From Asterella californica (lineage: Eukaryota; Streptophyta; Marchantiopsida; Marchantiales; Aytoniaceae), in NCBI GenBank assembly GCA_036924285.1, contig JAYKYS010000011.1:5580001-5644000 (forward strand): a DNA stretch of 64,000 nt, read 5' to 3'. Below, piece by piece: positions 1 to 12,844 of this stretch. Position numbers and translations under genes: made by a program. Each line of letters opens with the position of its first letter. Within the stretch, counting starts at the first letter, position 1. The notes beneath the pieces are model-generated. The model ran no database searches and had not been told where the DNA came from. It was given only the letters and a program-made list of their open reading frames with translations.

Positions 1-6
1 GGTCCG

Positions 7-1698
7 ATGCCGTTAGCCGGAACTCCATTAATGTCTCGTGGGAAACGAAGTATACAGCAGCAAAAGGCGTTCTGTAACGATACCAAATCCCCGACTGGTT
101 TTTTCAAAGCCTTTGCCAGGAACTTGTGTAATGGGCTGGAGAATTTGATCCGGCAAGTGGAGAAGACACCGGCTCATGCAGATCCAGAGCAAAGTCTCAT
201 GAGGGGACTAACGTACTTCGCACCGATCCCTGATGAGACTCCCCTGTTTAAGGGTTTGGAAGTGACTGGTGAGCTCCCAACTTGCATGAACGGGGTGTAT
301 ATCCGGACGGGACCTAATCCTCAGCTGAGTCCATCAGGGGGTTACTGTTTCTTCGATGGAGATGGGATGTTGCATTCGGTACGTATCAAAGATGGGAAGG
401 CTTCTTACTGTGCTCGGTATGTTCGAACTAGTCGGTTCAAGCAGGAACGAGCAGCGCAGCAGCCACTCTTTATCAAACCTTTTGGGGAGCTGCATGGCAT
501 GTCGGGCCTTGCTCGGATTGGGCTTCTGGGGCTCAGGGCAGCACTGGGGCTCATCGACCTGTCCGATGGCTGGGGAGCAGCGAACACGGGTCTGACTTTC
601 TTCAACAAACACCTGCTAGCCATGTCGGAGGACGATTTGCCCTACATCATCAGAGTGGACGAGGACGGTGATTTGCAGACTCTTGAGCGCTACGATTTTG
701 ACAGTCAGCTGTCAGGCGCCATGACCTCCCACCCGAAAGTGGATCCTGTAACCGGAGAGTTATTCTCCATGAGCAGCAACTTCAATGCTGCACCGTATCT
801 CAAATACTTCGTGGTTTCGCCCGACGGAGTCAAGGGTCCGGATGTTCCGATCAAAATCGGAGAAGCCATGATCGCTCACGACTTCGCTGTCACAGAGAAT
901 TATGCAGTTCTCCCTGACCTAGATCTCGTTATAAGCATGAAAAACATGATGGCGGGAGGCCAAGCAATCACCTTCGACCAACAGAAGGCTGCTAGACTTG
1001 GTGTGCTCCCTCGCTATGCGACCAGCGACGATCAGATCCAGTGGTTTGATCTTCCGCAGTCCTTCTGTTTCCACTACTGGACCGCATGGGAAGAGGGTGA
1101 GGAGATTGTGTTGACGGGATCCATTCTAGTGCCTGCCCACAAATTCTTCACCACGCGAAGACTCGATCTCAGATATGAACTGACGGAAATTAGGCTGAAT
1201 AGAGCAACTGGTTTAGCCTCGAAGCGGGTCTTGGTTCCGGACCTGAATCTGGAGTCAGGTCAAATCAATCAGAAGTTCTACGGGAGGAAGTGCCGTTACG
1301 TGTATCTTGCCATAATGGAGCCTCTGCCAACGTGGGTCAAGGTTGCCGGAGTGGCCAAGGTTGATCTTCAAGCCGCCAGCGGGAATTTAGACGAGTCTTC
1401 ATCAGCAGCAGTTGCAGCAGGGCCTGTCGTGGGTATCCGACACTTTACAGACGAGGGGTGTCTGGGAAGCGAACCATTCTTCGTGCCACGAAATTCTGAT
1501 CCGGATGCTGCAGAAGATGATGGATACGTCGTGACTTACGTGCACCATGAGGCTACTGGGCTTTCTGAGCTTGTGATTATGGATGCTCGCTCCCCGACTC
1601 TCGAGACTGTTGCGTCTGTGAAGCTCCCAGCGAGAGTACCTTACGGTCTTCATGGGATATTCGTGAACGAGGAGAAATTGGCGAGCCAGAAGTCGTAG
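7..1698 (+). CDS. NCED: 9-cis-epoxycarotenoid dioxygenase-like carotenoid cleavage oxygenase
   Basis: A non-heme iron oxygenase of the carotenoid cleavage family. NCED members cut 9-cis-violaxanthin or neoxanthin to xanthoxin in plastids, the committed step to abscisic acid. The 563-residue frame has no intron. Four histidines fit the iron ligands: H242 (SHPKVDP), H291 (AHDFAVT), H356 (FCFHYW) and H549 (YGLHG). Spacings of 49 and 65 between the first three match what I recall for maize VP14. Other family motifs are FDGDGMLHS (116-124), GELHGMSG (160-167), LLAMSEDDLPY (203-213), EDDGYVVTYVH (503-513) and VPYGLHG (544-550). The N-terminus is about 56 residues shorter than VP14. The frame is open to the window edge, so a plastid transit peptide may lie upstream. 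The first in-window ATG was used as start. Residues 60-140 look more generic or CCD4-like, so a sister CCD clade is possible. Family is near certain, NCED subtype likely. Confidence 0.88.
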   Translation: MPLAGTPLMSRGKRSIQQQKAFCNDTKSPTGFFKAFARNLCNGLENLIRQVEKTPAHADPEQSLMRGLTYFAPIPDETPLFKGLEVTGELPTCMNGVYIRTGPNPQLSPSGGYCFFDGDGMLHSVRIKDGKASYCARYVRTSRFKQERAAQQPLFIKPFGELHGMSGLARIGLLGLRAALGLIDLSDGWGAANTGLTFFNKHLLAMSEDDLPYIIRVDEDGDLQTLERYDFDSQLSGAMTSHPKVDPVTGELFSMSSNFNAAPYLKYFVVSPDGVKGPDVPIKIGEAMIAHDFAVTENYAVLPDLDLVISMKNMMAGGQAITFDQQKAARLGVLPRYATSDDQIQWFDLPQSFCFHYWTAWEEGEEIVLTGSILVPAHKFFTTRRLDLRYELTEIRLNRATGLASKRVLVPDLNLESGQINQKFYGRKCRYVYLAIMEPLPTWVKVAGVAKVDLQAASGNLDESSSAAVAAGPVVGIRHFTDEGCLGSEPFFVPRNSDPDAAEDDGYVVTYVHHEATGLSELVIMDARSPTLETVASVKLPARVPYGLHGIFVNEEKLASQKS

Positions 1699-2333
1699 CC
1701 ATCCATGTCACCGACAGAGCGTGCCCCGGCACGATTCAGAAGCGATTATACAGTAACTGTTTCATTTTTTGTTTGTCATGATCAAACGAAAGGCCCTCAG
1801 TCGGATTTAGTACGCAGTAGGATTATATATACTTACATGGACGACTTTGCGAGAGCCTAGTGCAGTGACCCATTGTCCGCAACACCAAACGCGTGTTCGT
1901 TCCATGTCCAAAAGCGAATATATGGAATTTACGCGTTTCTCTTAATCAGTAGTCCTTGTTACTTAGGTGAATAGAATCATGCTGGGCATGGACATGCCAA
2001 ACGCCTGAAAACATTTCTTCAGTCGGTTCATGCGCCTTCAGTACGTACTAGCCGCTCGAGAGGTCCAGAGGATAGGATGCTGGTCCAGGAGCTTTACATG
2101 TGTACTAGAACAGTTCCGCAATTGCGCAGGTATTTCGTTCCTGAATTATGAGGTGTATGCATACATGGAATCAATCCGGACGCAGGGTGTTCCCCTCGAG
2201 TCCGTATGTCATTTAGCGGAGTTTTTCACTACCCCTCAAGCTTCAGTTTGAGTTTCGCTGTGAAGCGTCATGATCAACGACGTGGGTGTGCCTCACCAGC
2301 TGGTAGACTTCCTTCTGCAAGCATTTACATGTA
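1699..2333. other. 3' flank of the NCED-like gene, no gene seen
   Basis: This stretch holds the probable 3' untranslated region and spacer. Short open frames exist but none resembles a protein I know. A small TATA-like string near 1825 is not near any credible start. Confidence 0.4.
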
Positions 2334-2356
2334 CACGTGCACCAAGGCTATATAAG
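2334..2356 (+). promoter_or_regulatory. G-box plus TATA box candidate
   Basis: A perfect G-box core CACGTG (2334-2339), set in a longer palindrome GTACACGTGCAC, lies 8 bases before CTATATAAG (2348-2356). This is a good plant core promoter arrangement on +, with an expected start near 2380-2390. No convincing protein begins downstream, so the transcript, if any, may be non-coding or spliced. G-boxes are bound by bZIP and bHLH factors and are common in ABA or light response. That link to the neighbouring NCED-like gene is inference only. Confidence 0.35.
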
Positions 2357-5300
2357 TAAGATCGGTCACCGCTATCAGTTGCAAGTCAGTTGCATCTTTA
2401 ACTCAGAACTACCTCGTCTGAGTTTGTCGGAACTTTGTCCCCATCCAAACACCTCCAGGATAGTTATCTAGAGTTCGTAGTTTTCCAAGGCGCCTGAATT
2501 CTGAATCCCGTGCTCGAGAAACTCCGTTCGGTATTTCTGTGCTTTACTCGGTTGGAGCCCGAAACTTGGGATTTCCGAACTATATTCTTGCGCTTCGGAA
2601 ATTTTCCGGAGAGCGTAAGAGTATATTTCCTCGGCAGCATATATATTCTTTTTTTTTCTCTCTGAGCTGTCTAGCTAGCTACAGATCTCTTTATTTCCTC
2701 GGTCGCATTTGCGGCTGTGTCACTAAAACTTGCAGGTTTCTCTCCGGTTCCGATCGATATCGATGAAGGAGAAGATTTGAACGTCGAAAGCAGTAGATCT
2801 AGCTTTGTAATTCTTTGGCTGAAGCCCGTCCAACTCATTTATAAAGGAGGAAGTAGATTGCCGCATTCCAATACGTCAAGAGGAAGAAATTATATGTGTC
2901 TATGGAACCTGAGGTCAAAGTCAACCTCAGACTGTTTTGGATATTATTACATCTTATCTTGAAGTTCTCACACAGTCGAGTATACCTATCATTACCAAGC
3001 GGTACAATGATTGCCCACATGGTCTGTACTTCTAAAAATCCAGACATTTATTACTGAGACTCTGAGACAGAATTGTTTCGAAGACGGAAATTATACAGCG
3101 GAATATATAACTTCAAGCGGAACTTCAGGTTCTACAGCGCTGCGTCCTGTCGACACAAGTGCCTTTATCATTACAATCGATAATATGCAGAAAAGCATCA
3201 ACCAGAAATTTAACTTTCTTGGGGATGGATATCTAGACATGGACATATACAAAGCCAGGAGAGCTCAAGACTCAATTACAGTATCAAACAGCCAGTACGA
3301 GAATGTGAGATATCGAAGTCGTTGAATTGTATCCAGCTTTGACTATCTAAGTACTCTCATGGATCGTCATGATCATGACGTCGAGTGTTATACTTTCACG
3401 CGCTCGCAGGAGTGGCAAGCTTGGCACTCCGGCCCACAAGATAATGACAATTAAGTTCCTCCGTGCTTCGATGTGTTTACATCTCCTGCACCCGCATTCC
3501 TTGTAAGTCGTGACCATAGTTAAGTGGGGAAACTGTTGTCGTAAGAGGCGTCACACATAAGAATGAACATTGCTCCAGACTATGTCAACTGAAGAACTCT
3601 TACTGACCTTGTTCTGCACAGACTCTGCTGTGGACGCTTGTAATCACACAGACTATGCGGTGTTAAGCTTGTAACCTGATTTACATGTTGTCTGTTTGAT
3701 CTTCCCTCAGATTGTGTACTATGTGGAAAAGAAGAACTCCGCTCGATATATTGAACAATGTCTGTCCTCGGTGGGGATGCGCATGCAGAGGTACTCTGAG
3801 TACGTTCAAGTTCAACTCTGCGAAAACTGGTAAGTGCCATGCTGGAGTCTCTGCTTGCGCAGCTCCATGAAAACCTTCCAGTCGTTGTCTCTATGAACAA
3901 GTGACGAGAAAACCGCCTTGACTTCTACCGTCACTCTTGCAGATTGGTGAGCAGTTTGCCCATCCTGCACTACTTTTCACGTCCTTGAAGGTTTTCTCTA
4001 AGTTCTCACGTCCGTGAGGAATGGAATTTGTCGTAACACAGGCTTTAATTTGCTAGCACATCCGTTTATCACGAAACTTTACGTTATCGTAAACAAAGTT
4101 AAACCTTCAAAGTTCATTGTGGAGAGCCCTAAAACTCAACAGAGAGTGAAAAGAATCGAACTAAATTTCAATCTATGAAAATAATTCAAAAAGATTTTGA
4201 TGCACTATTCTGATTTTAGTGTTACAGTAACTTAAACCCCAAATCTAGGTCTCACAACCACTACCAATCTAACGGCCACTAGCGCCCGTAGTCTAGATCG
4301 GACTGAAGCATCTTTCAAGGTCCTCGCTCGTTCATTTTGACGATTAGAATGGGTATTTTTGGAAGGGAATATTTAGTCACACCTTTTAAATCTGATAATC
4401 ATCATGAATGTATGTTTTGTTAAATATCATTAGAGTATCACATCTAAACTCTGTGGAAAGTAAAAGGACAAGAGGGAAAAAAAAAAGGTGACTTGTGACA
4501 TGACTTTGAGGTGATAGTAATTATGTATTAGTAGTATATTAACCTACATTCTTTGTAGAATAGCATGAGTTGAGGTCCTTTCTGTTTGTACCAGTTCTGA
4601 AGTCTAAGTAAAGTTGTGCACATCTCAGAATACTTCTGTTAATTTTTCCTTCTGATTAGTTTTAACAGGTTGATCTGTTATTATCAGTTCTAAGAGGTTG
4701 GTAGTATTCTGTTATGGGAGATAAAGTTTGATATTCTGAGAAACTTGCAGTACAGTTCTCAATTTTGTAACATATTTTATTTAAAGTTTTTCTAGAGATG
4801 ATTCTGGACTCAAAAGATTCATCTTTCCGAAAATTACATTCATGAAAAAATCTAATCACTAAACGGGAACAATAAGGCGCGGTTGACTTATGTGCTCAGT
4901 ATGTATTTCTATACCATTTGATCGCAGACTCGTCCGACTGGAATGATTAGTTCCAGCATTGATCCTAGGAGCTCTTGTAGAGAGACTTGGGGTTTAAGAA
5001 TTTATTACTGATTTCATCCATGACATGTAATATGACGTTCAATAGTTCCCCCCTATTTTCATAAGAAGAGTTAGCATTTCAGTTAGAGTTTAACTTCCTC
5101 TACATTTGAGAAGGAATGCAAAAGTGAACCTAAATCTACAAGACTGCTTCTGTTCCATGCCAAAGGTACCTATATTCCACTGCCAGCGTTGTTGGACGCA
5201 TGTTCTTTGTCTGGTCGACATTTGTGACATCTATGATCCATTCAGTCGACTTCCAGTCATTCTATTAAGGTTAAGATTTTGACACTAGAAATTCATCCTC

Positions 5301-6283
5301 TCCTCAGACGGGACCAGATAACGATTGACGTGTATTTTTCTGGCGGAGGTTCTTTGACGCCGTCAACGTCCACTTCGTTCTCAGTAATCCCAATGATGAG
5401 ACAACTGATTCCATGCATTTCTAACTTATATGTTGACATTGAAACGCACCTTCTCATAAGGTCTACGTCCCGTGTGTGTGTATATATATATATATATGAC
5501 ACACCTTTGCATTCTTGTTTCGCTATAAAATTTAACGTCTCTCTACAAGTGCATCTTGTCATTCATCAATTCAAAATTCTTATCGATTACCGACCACCTT
5601 CGATAGCAAGTGAAACACCTGAAACGCGGTTGATGATGTTTTAGCCACGACCTCAGCCGCCTGGATTTTTCTTTAAGGCAATAATGTTTAGGAGGACGGA
5701 AACATGAAGGTACAACAAACGCACCACAAAAGAGCCGATGTGATTGCGGCTTTCACTTGAATTGCAAATCTGATTCATTCTGAATGTTTTTCATGAGATT
5801 AGGGCTTTGGTGTCTTGATCCAACTGGTCCTCAGGAATGGCAAGCAGTGAAATCAGGTGATGTATAGAGGTGCTTGTGCAACTCTCTCATAGTCCTCACA
5901 TGACTGAATTCTGCGGAATTCACTTTTGCGAAATGTCAGTAGAATATCTAGAGCTAATACTCTAAGCATGTTTACCTTGGTTCAATAACTGAACCAAAGA
6001 TACATCTATTCTTAGAGCTACATATTTAGAGCTATCTGGAGTTACTTTTGCAGAAGGTCAGAGTCTAATTTGATATATTCCATCTCGTTGAATGCACATT
6101 TTTGGAATTCTGCATCCACACCTCGCAGATTCGTTCTCCTGTATTCCACAGAATTTGCTAATCACGTAGCACTCATTTCTTACTTATATTGGACTAGACG
6201 ACAATATTCAGAAGTCGTTTTTCTATATATGTGCTTGTTATTAATCACAGTGTAATGTAAGTAAACATTTAATTTCACCTTTA
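2357..6283. other. Intergenic, no recognisable gene
   Basis: About 3.9 kb with short open frames on both strands, none with recognisable motifs or clear splice-linked continuation. It contains the 3361-3377 motif with overlapping ATGATCATGA and a TG/TA microsatellite at 5472-5497. A transcript from the 2.35 kb promoter candidate could lie here. Confidence 0.4.
5472..5497. repeat. (TG)n(TA)n microsatellite
   Basis: A run of GT dinucleotides passes directly into TA dinucleotides, about 26 bases in all. Confidence 0.85.
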
Positions 6284-6742
6284 GTGAGAGCGCTGAATGG
6301 TGAAACTATGATGAGTTCTTGGTCTGAGCTGAAGGGTGATATTAGAAAGCATTTAGTGATGTCAGATGAGTACGCTATGTACCGTAAGGAGATGGTTAAT
6401 CTATGACAGACTGGCAATATTCATAGTTACATACAGCAGTTCAATCATCTAGTGATTCGTACTCGAATGACAGACCAAGCTGCCCTTCTGTACAACTTTA
6501 AGAAGGGTATGGAAGGCTGATATGTCAACATCATGGATAACTGGAAGAGGTTTGCAAAGACTCAAGATCTGCAAGACTTGTATGCTTACCTAGAGGATGC
6601 AGAAGGTACTAGAGTGAAGAACTACGATAGATCATCTAAGAGAGCGTTTCTGAAGTTTGACTCTGGAGGAGCTGGTAGTTCTCGATCTCATCATGGTGGT
6701 GGACGTCAGAATTCATCCTATCGATCACATCATCCAATGTAG
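6284..6742 (+). pseudogene. LTR retrotransposon gag relic with two in-frame TGA stops
   Basis: One frame runs from about 6284 to the TAG at 6740-6742. It reads like a retrotransposon gag core: ...LVMSDEYAMYRKEMVNL, a stop, QTGNIHSYIQQFNHLVI..., KKGMEG, a stop, YVNIMD..., then a basic Gly/Ser/His-rich tail. The pattern of a short polar motif after 'L(R)Q' followed by 'YIQQF' is typical of gag proteins from plant LTR elements. The stops are TGA at 6404-6406 and 6518-6520. Both sit where arginine would fit. No pol domain follows within 1 kb and no LTR pair was found, so this is an isolated fragment. Family assignment (Gypsy or Copia) is open. Confidence 0.6.
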
Positions 6743-9700
6743 AGAAGTTCTCTTTTTCTTTTTCTTAGAGACACAGTGAGAGCCGGGAAGTATTGAGAGG
6801 TCACAAAGGACATCAGCAGGAGTTCACGAAGAAAAGTTTTAGCATTAAGTCACATCTAGAGAGTGACACTATATTATACAAAGATTATGGATTGCATGCA
6901 GATGCACAGGGTAGCGTTTTGAAACTTTGGAACATTAATATGATATTGTTAGAGGAGAAATCAGTAAAGGAGAAGGTCTCTATAGACAATTTTGACAATC
7001 TTCTCATCTCTATACTTTTCTGGGTATAATTAACGGCATTGAGGTCTATCGATCGGTGTCAGCAAGCTTGCTAGATCATGTAAGCTATATGAGCTAGTTC
7101 TTTGATAGTAATGCTTAAAATAAAGCTTGGATTTGTGTGCACATCTCAACTGGACTTGCACTAGTGTATAGGAAGCTTCATTTCTCTTCAGTTGCTATGA
7201 TTTAGCGCTTCAAAGTCTTCTAGAGCTCCAGAGCGTGAGAGTGATGGTGGTACTGTGCTTGGGTACCGAATAAACACCAAAAGCACTGTCCAAAATTTGA
7301 CAATCTTCTACCTTAGACGTACATTAAGTTCTAGATTAGAACCCGGAGCCCCGTAAAAGACTAATCCGTTACCTAAACCTAGTCCCAGTATATCTTATCT
7401 TCCCATAGACCCTGGAAAACATGTAATCTTGAACAGCGATGGAATAGAACTCGATATGAAGATGAAATTTGACAACGATCTTCAAAGAGGTTCGCATTCG
7501 ACTATTTCACTAGAGATAGACGGTGTATTTACGTTCGAATGCTACAATTTTCTTGGACAAACGTACCAGAAACATGTATGAAATTAGAAAAAGAAATCTC
7601 AAGAAAGCATGTCAAATATTGAAGATAACAATTAGAGAAACAAGATCAGTGTAGATCGATCTAGTATGGAACTAACCACCCCCTTGCAAGGAGAGTCAAA
7701 TGTGCTCATAATCATGAACAACTTTTTTCTACAATTATTTAATGTCTGATAAAAAAATTTCAAAAAGTATTAGGATTAATTTTTTTATTTTTATGATTTT
7801 GGATTCCTTCAAAAAAATAGCTTTTTAAGTCTACATTAGAACTTTTGCATACCAAATTGTATAATTTATAAAGTAAGTTATTAAGAATAATTATTTTATA
7901 TTGTTTATTATAATATACATAATAAAGAAGAATAGTTCAAACATGTAAGTTCGGTTTCAAACTTGTACTATTTTTCTAACAAGCTGCGTTATAGGCTAGC
8001 TAAGAGGATGTGGTGTGATTTGTGTTTGGTAGAGATGTCAACAAGGGGAACAGATGATAGACGAAGTTATTCTTGCTCTTGAAAGAATGTTAATACTCTC
8101 GCATTGTAGGATTCTTAGGATTATTACAAATATCTTAAATCTTTTGAGATAATATGTTGTAAGCGTAAGACACATCGAGATGTCAAAATCCTCTTGACAA
8201 CATATCCAGATGTTGATACATATGATGTTCAGATAAATGTAGAGCATGTAAATGAATTATAGATAAGACAAGAAGTTTAAGAAACAAGTACGATCACCAA
8301 TGAGTTCATAACTCGGGCTATAAACTCGATAGCAAAGTGAAACATCTAGTAATGAATAAAGGACCATCTGCCTATACATAAAAGACGAAAGGAGAATTTA
8401 TTCAAGAAAAACAATACAAAAGTTGAACAAGTTTCGTTCTTCATAGCACGTGAACACATCAGAACGGACACGACACGAACAATCATAAGGATGTTCTGTA
8501 TATATGAGTGTCAAGATTTAGAACTTGTTGTGGAACTGAAACCAAAATACATTTCAGTTTCACAACGAGTAATATCAAACACAATTATACAATAACTTCA
8601 ACTCTTTGAGTAGAAGTAACTTTACACTCTCTTGATCAAGAAGTGATAGCTCCTTGGCTGACGTCATTGTCCATATACCACCTAATCGAATCTCAAGAGT
8701 ACTCACTTAGGAAAAATCAGAGAGACCTCTTACACAATAAATCTCAACATCTAAAGTGATGAAGCCCCTTGTCAAATGTACCCTAAAAGTAACCCACCCA
8801 AGATACTATCTCGAAAGATCGAACTTCCAATTGGAACAACAAAAAGATAAAAGAATATCCACATCATGATTTGATATCAGTATCTTACAGTTGATATATA
8901 ATAATATAAGATAAGATAAGACGTATGAATATCAGTAATCACACCACCCACTCAGTGGAGTTCTTGACAATGTTAAAGTTCATAAGAATGAGCTAATTGA
9001 ACCATCCACGTAGAACAGACTAACAATCATAACAGCAAGTCCTAACACACTAAAGAACAAATCGGTATGCTGACTACACGATAGATTAAGCGTGATCCTC
9101 CCAACTCGTAATCAACACCTATCATGTCAATCTACTCTATGTCAAACAAGACAGAAAACATAATAGACAATGTGTGTCATGTACAATGAATCATTAAAGT
9201 TTTTCATTATGTCCAAATCCATCAAGAAGATACACACGTGCATATTTTGTCAATGCATCTTGAGATAATTTTCTCCATCTGGACATCCAACTCAATCCAA
9301 CAGTAATAAAACTGCTAAACCTTGAGATGGCAAGATGTCAAAATGCTATAGTTGTAGTCTCTAGCTCCTCTAAAAGAGAAAATGAATAATAATCTATAAA
9401 TATAATATATCAATATATAATATATATAATCTTTAATTTATACCTTGATAGAATCAGAAAAGACGTTACGTTGTGTCGAGATTACTAACAAATAATCTCT
9501 AACTGTAAGATATCGTTGTCTTCGACACCACATCTTGAACTCAACGGTTGCTTGCTCCGTGCATGCCTTACCTTGTTGGAAGCTCTAGAAGACAAAGTTT
9601 CTAGTTGTATGTTGTATGTCTATTGTATGTAGGTCAAAGTTGAGTATTTTAGTTAGTTTGTCATAGAAAAACAGTGAAAAAGACATTGTTAGTACACAAA

Positions 9701-10190
9701 CTGACCTAAGGGATCATTTGATGGTGCTTCTGTGAACTAAAGAATATGTTTATCATGTACGATTGTACGCCTAGTTGTGTTGTATGGTGCACTTGCATTA
9801 CACTTAAGATTATGATAGACCAATAAAAACCAGGATAAATATATGCTAGAGTCGAGATAAAGACTGAATGATACATTCAGTCTTAATCTCGACTGGATAG
9901 TGATGGCACAAAGGTTTTACCGAGTTGGTTCAAGATTTGCCGTATCTCTCTACAGCTAGATACTCAATGTATTTCCAGACAAAAATTCATGCTCTACGAC
10001 AGCGACGCTTGTGGTCTTTCAGACAGCATCTTAGCCTAAACGTATACAATTAATCCTTGACATGTTTGGTGACATCTGTCGCATAAGGCGACAACCTCTA
10101 CTCAAGTTCTCACGTGTGAAGACATACGTTTGACACGTTTGATGCCATGGCGTGCATAAGGTGGTACCATCTATTGAAATTCCCACACGT
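6743..10190. other. AT-rich intergenic stretch, no gene seen
   Basis: Composition becomes AT-rich, strongest around 7730-7960 and 9380-9440. No open frame resembles a known protein. One near-perfect inverted repeat lies at 9851-9893. Parts may be very old retroelement remains downstream of the gag relic. Confidence 0.4.
9851..9893. repeat. 20-bp inverted repeat (hairpin)
   Basis: Arms GTCGAGATAAAGACTGAATG and its reverse complement with one mismatch are separated by 3 bases. The flanking DNA is AT-rich and non-coding. Confidence 0.8.
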
Positions 10191-12168
10191 TATCGTGTCG
10201 GATTTTGCGTGAAGAATGTCCAGGGAAATGCGAGGTTCCTGGCTGTGGAGATGTTGTGTGCTTAACAGAGACAAGACAGAGAAAAACAACCACGAAAACG
10301 AATGCTGCAATATATACCAACTCCAAATGTATGTACACTGCCGGTTCTTTCTTCCTAAGAACACAAAACTGAGAAACAGACCAGAGCGGCCTGTAATCTG
10401 CTTCAAAGCCCCTAAAACGAACCCCTGAATCTCAACCCTGACCCAAAACCACCAATGCGTAGCTCAAAGCAAGAGAAACTTCCCTTTGTTAACAAAAGAG
10501 CTACACCAGCATCACGATTCAAACCCAAGCCCAAACCACATCCATGTACAAGCCCTTAGCCAAAGCTAGCTACCACAAGCTGTACATAACCAACTAGAAC
10601 TCTAACGAACTCAAAAGGGTAAAATCCGTAGCGAAGAAACCGAAAAAGACTTATCTGAGAAGTTTCTTCTTTCGCCAAACGGTCTTCAGATGTCGACAGG
10701 GTCTTCTTCCCTGACTCCGTTGGCCCAGAAACCTTCAGATCCAACTCTCGACAGCCGAGATATCGTCGGTTTTCGGTCGCAGGTGACCGAACCTTCAAAA
10801 ACTTCTTCCTACGGCTTAAAACCACACACCGTTCAAAAGGATCGCTTGATCTGATATCTGTCTTCTCTGGCAGGTAGATCTAGCTATCATGAACCCAACA
10901 AGACTCCAAACAAGCCATTTGGAGTTCCTCTTGCAAAACCGCGCATGAAATTTGGTCACAGGTTGCAAAAAATTGACGTAAATGTGCTCCCTACGGCTCA
11001 AACTTGCTCACCACATCCAAACCAACAATCTAATCCACGTACTATCTTCTCCTATGCGTAGATGAAGACTTCCTGGTCGCGTAGGCACCAAGAACGAAGA
11101 GCTTGGCTCACCGACGCGAAGAACAACCCAATTTCAGGTCGCATGCAATGAAAACCTGACACAAGTGCTTCCCTGTGAGCCAATTTCACTCAGAACTCCC
11201 AAACCGTCCGATGAAACTTGGTATCGTCTTCAATTTCCTGAAGAACTCGGCGTTCTGATCCCAATCGATCCAAGGACAACAAGTTTGGACTCCGGAACGG
11301 TCCGAACTCTCCTTCACAGGTTACTGAAGCTCCCAAAATCTCCTTCTTGCATCTCAATTTCTCTCAGTACACACCTCTTGATCCGTCTCTTCACGAACCG
11401 TCTTCACCAAAGCGTAGCCTGCACATATCTGAACCTAACGACGCCTTGCGCGTTTGCATTGGACCTCCAAATCTCCCGAACTGCCGCTAACATGTAGCAG
11501 GTGCAAGCTAACCCCTTACGTCAGACGCTGTACGTACAAGAATTCACAGATAATGAGGAAGTAGACCCTTACGTACTTAGTATAGCGCTTGGAGCTGCAA
11601 AAATAAACTAAAGCTTAGCTTGATTTATCCATCTTCCGAGTCTTGTAGCTTCTCCACTAGACGTCCAAATGAAATAGACGAAGTGCCCATGGAAAGCTGA
11701 CAATGAACTCTACCCATCGATGTAATGAAAATGAAGATCCGAAGTTGTGCCAAAAGCCCGTAAGCTAGGGTCTAGCTTGTTTTTCTCTTCTTTAGAGTCT
11801 CGTAACTTCTCCACTAGGTGTCCAAATGAAGTAGACAAAGTGCATATGGAAAGCTGACAATGAGTCTACACAGTGATGCGATGAAAGTGAAGATCCGAAG
11901 TCGTGCCAAAAGCTCGTAACCTAAGGCCTAGCTTGTTTCACCCATCTTTCGAGTCCCGTAATTTCTCCACTAGGCGTTCAAACGAAATAGACGAAGTGCC
12001 TATGAGAAGCTGACAAAGAGCTCTACCCTTTGATGCGATGAAAGTGAAGATTAGAAGTTGTGCTAAAAGTCCGTAAGCTGGAGCCTAGCTTGCTTTTCTC
12101 ATGAGTGTCTTTGGAGCAATAATAGTCGAAATTGGATTTTCATGTAGGAGTCGATCCACGACACGACA
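10191..12168 (-). repeat. 3' LTR of the pol-less Gypsy element
   Basis: About 1978 bp. It matches the copies at 14563-16581, 48943-50691 and 58969-60997. It carries three tandem ~157-bp units starting near 11616, 11773 and 11929 and ending near 12086, each containing a stretch like CTTCTCCACTAG followed by CCGTAAGCT. In element orientation these lie near the LTR 5' end, in U3, where enhancer or promoter repeats usually are. Confidence 0.85.
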
Positions 12169-12186
12169 TCCACCCCCTCTAAACTT
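12169..12186 (-). other. Polypurine tract candidate
   Basis: Read on -, a purine-rich run AGAGGGGGTGGATG abuts the LTR start TGTCGTGTCG. This is the expected plus-strand primer of reverse transcription. A near-identical tract borders the LTR at 60998. Confidence 0.65.
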
Positions 12187-12844
12187 GTACATCCTCCGGT
12201 ATGCACCAGAGATACCAACCAAAGAGTGGAGAGACACTCGCATCATCTTGTCATCCCCCTTCCATCTCAGTCAACCTCATCCTCAAGGTTGCAACCTGAT
12301 CGTCATCTTGAAGTTACTATCCTATCATGATCTTCTCTAGATCTATGCTCATCAACTTTCTTCTTCAACCTCCCATCCAATCACCCCCTCTAGATCTACA
12401 CATCTTTCAATATGCGTTCGAAGACATAGAAAGAGTGAACCATCATATCATAGAAACGTCTTCCATCCACCCAGTAAAATTTCATCGTCGAGGTTTGTGA
12501 CTCAAGTATCCTAGTAGACATATCACACGTCATCTCAATCATCACCATATATCTTGACTGTAATCTTCAACCTCAAGCATGTACATGTCATCATACATAT
12601 CCATCTCTTCTTTTTTGTTTTCTGAAAATAAATGAACCACACTGCTACAACCAAAATTCCAATCGCAATCATCATTGTCTCGCTGTACAATGATATCCTT
12701 GTCAAACATCATCCTCCCAACCTCAATCACTTGTAAACTTTCACAACCTCTCAAGCATAATCACCTTCAGCAATGGCTTCTCCTCTGTAAGCCATTCTTA
12801 CTCATCATCTACCCGTAGCCTTGAGAGCATCCATCCACTCTCTT

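Noticed and set aside
334..623. Three open frames inside the NCED-like gene
   Set aside because: They overlap the strongly supported coding frame and have no motifs.
3011..3325. 104-codon frame on + after the promoter candidate
   Set aside because: It does not begin with a clear ATG context, has no recognisable domain, and its length is within chance expectation.
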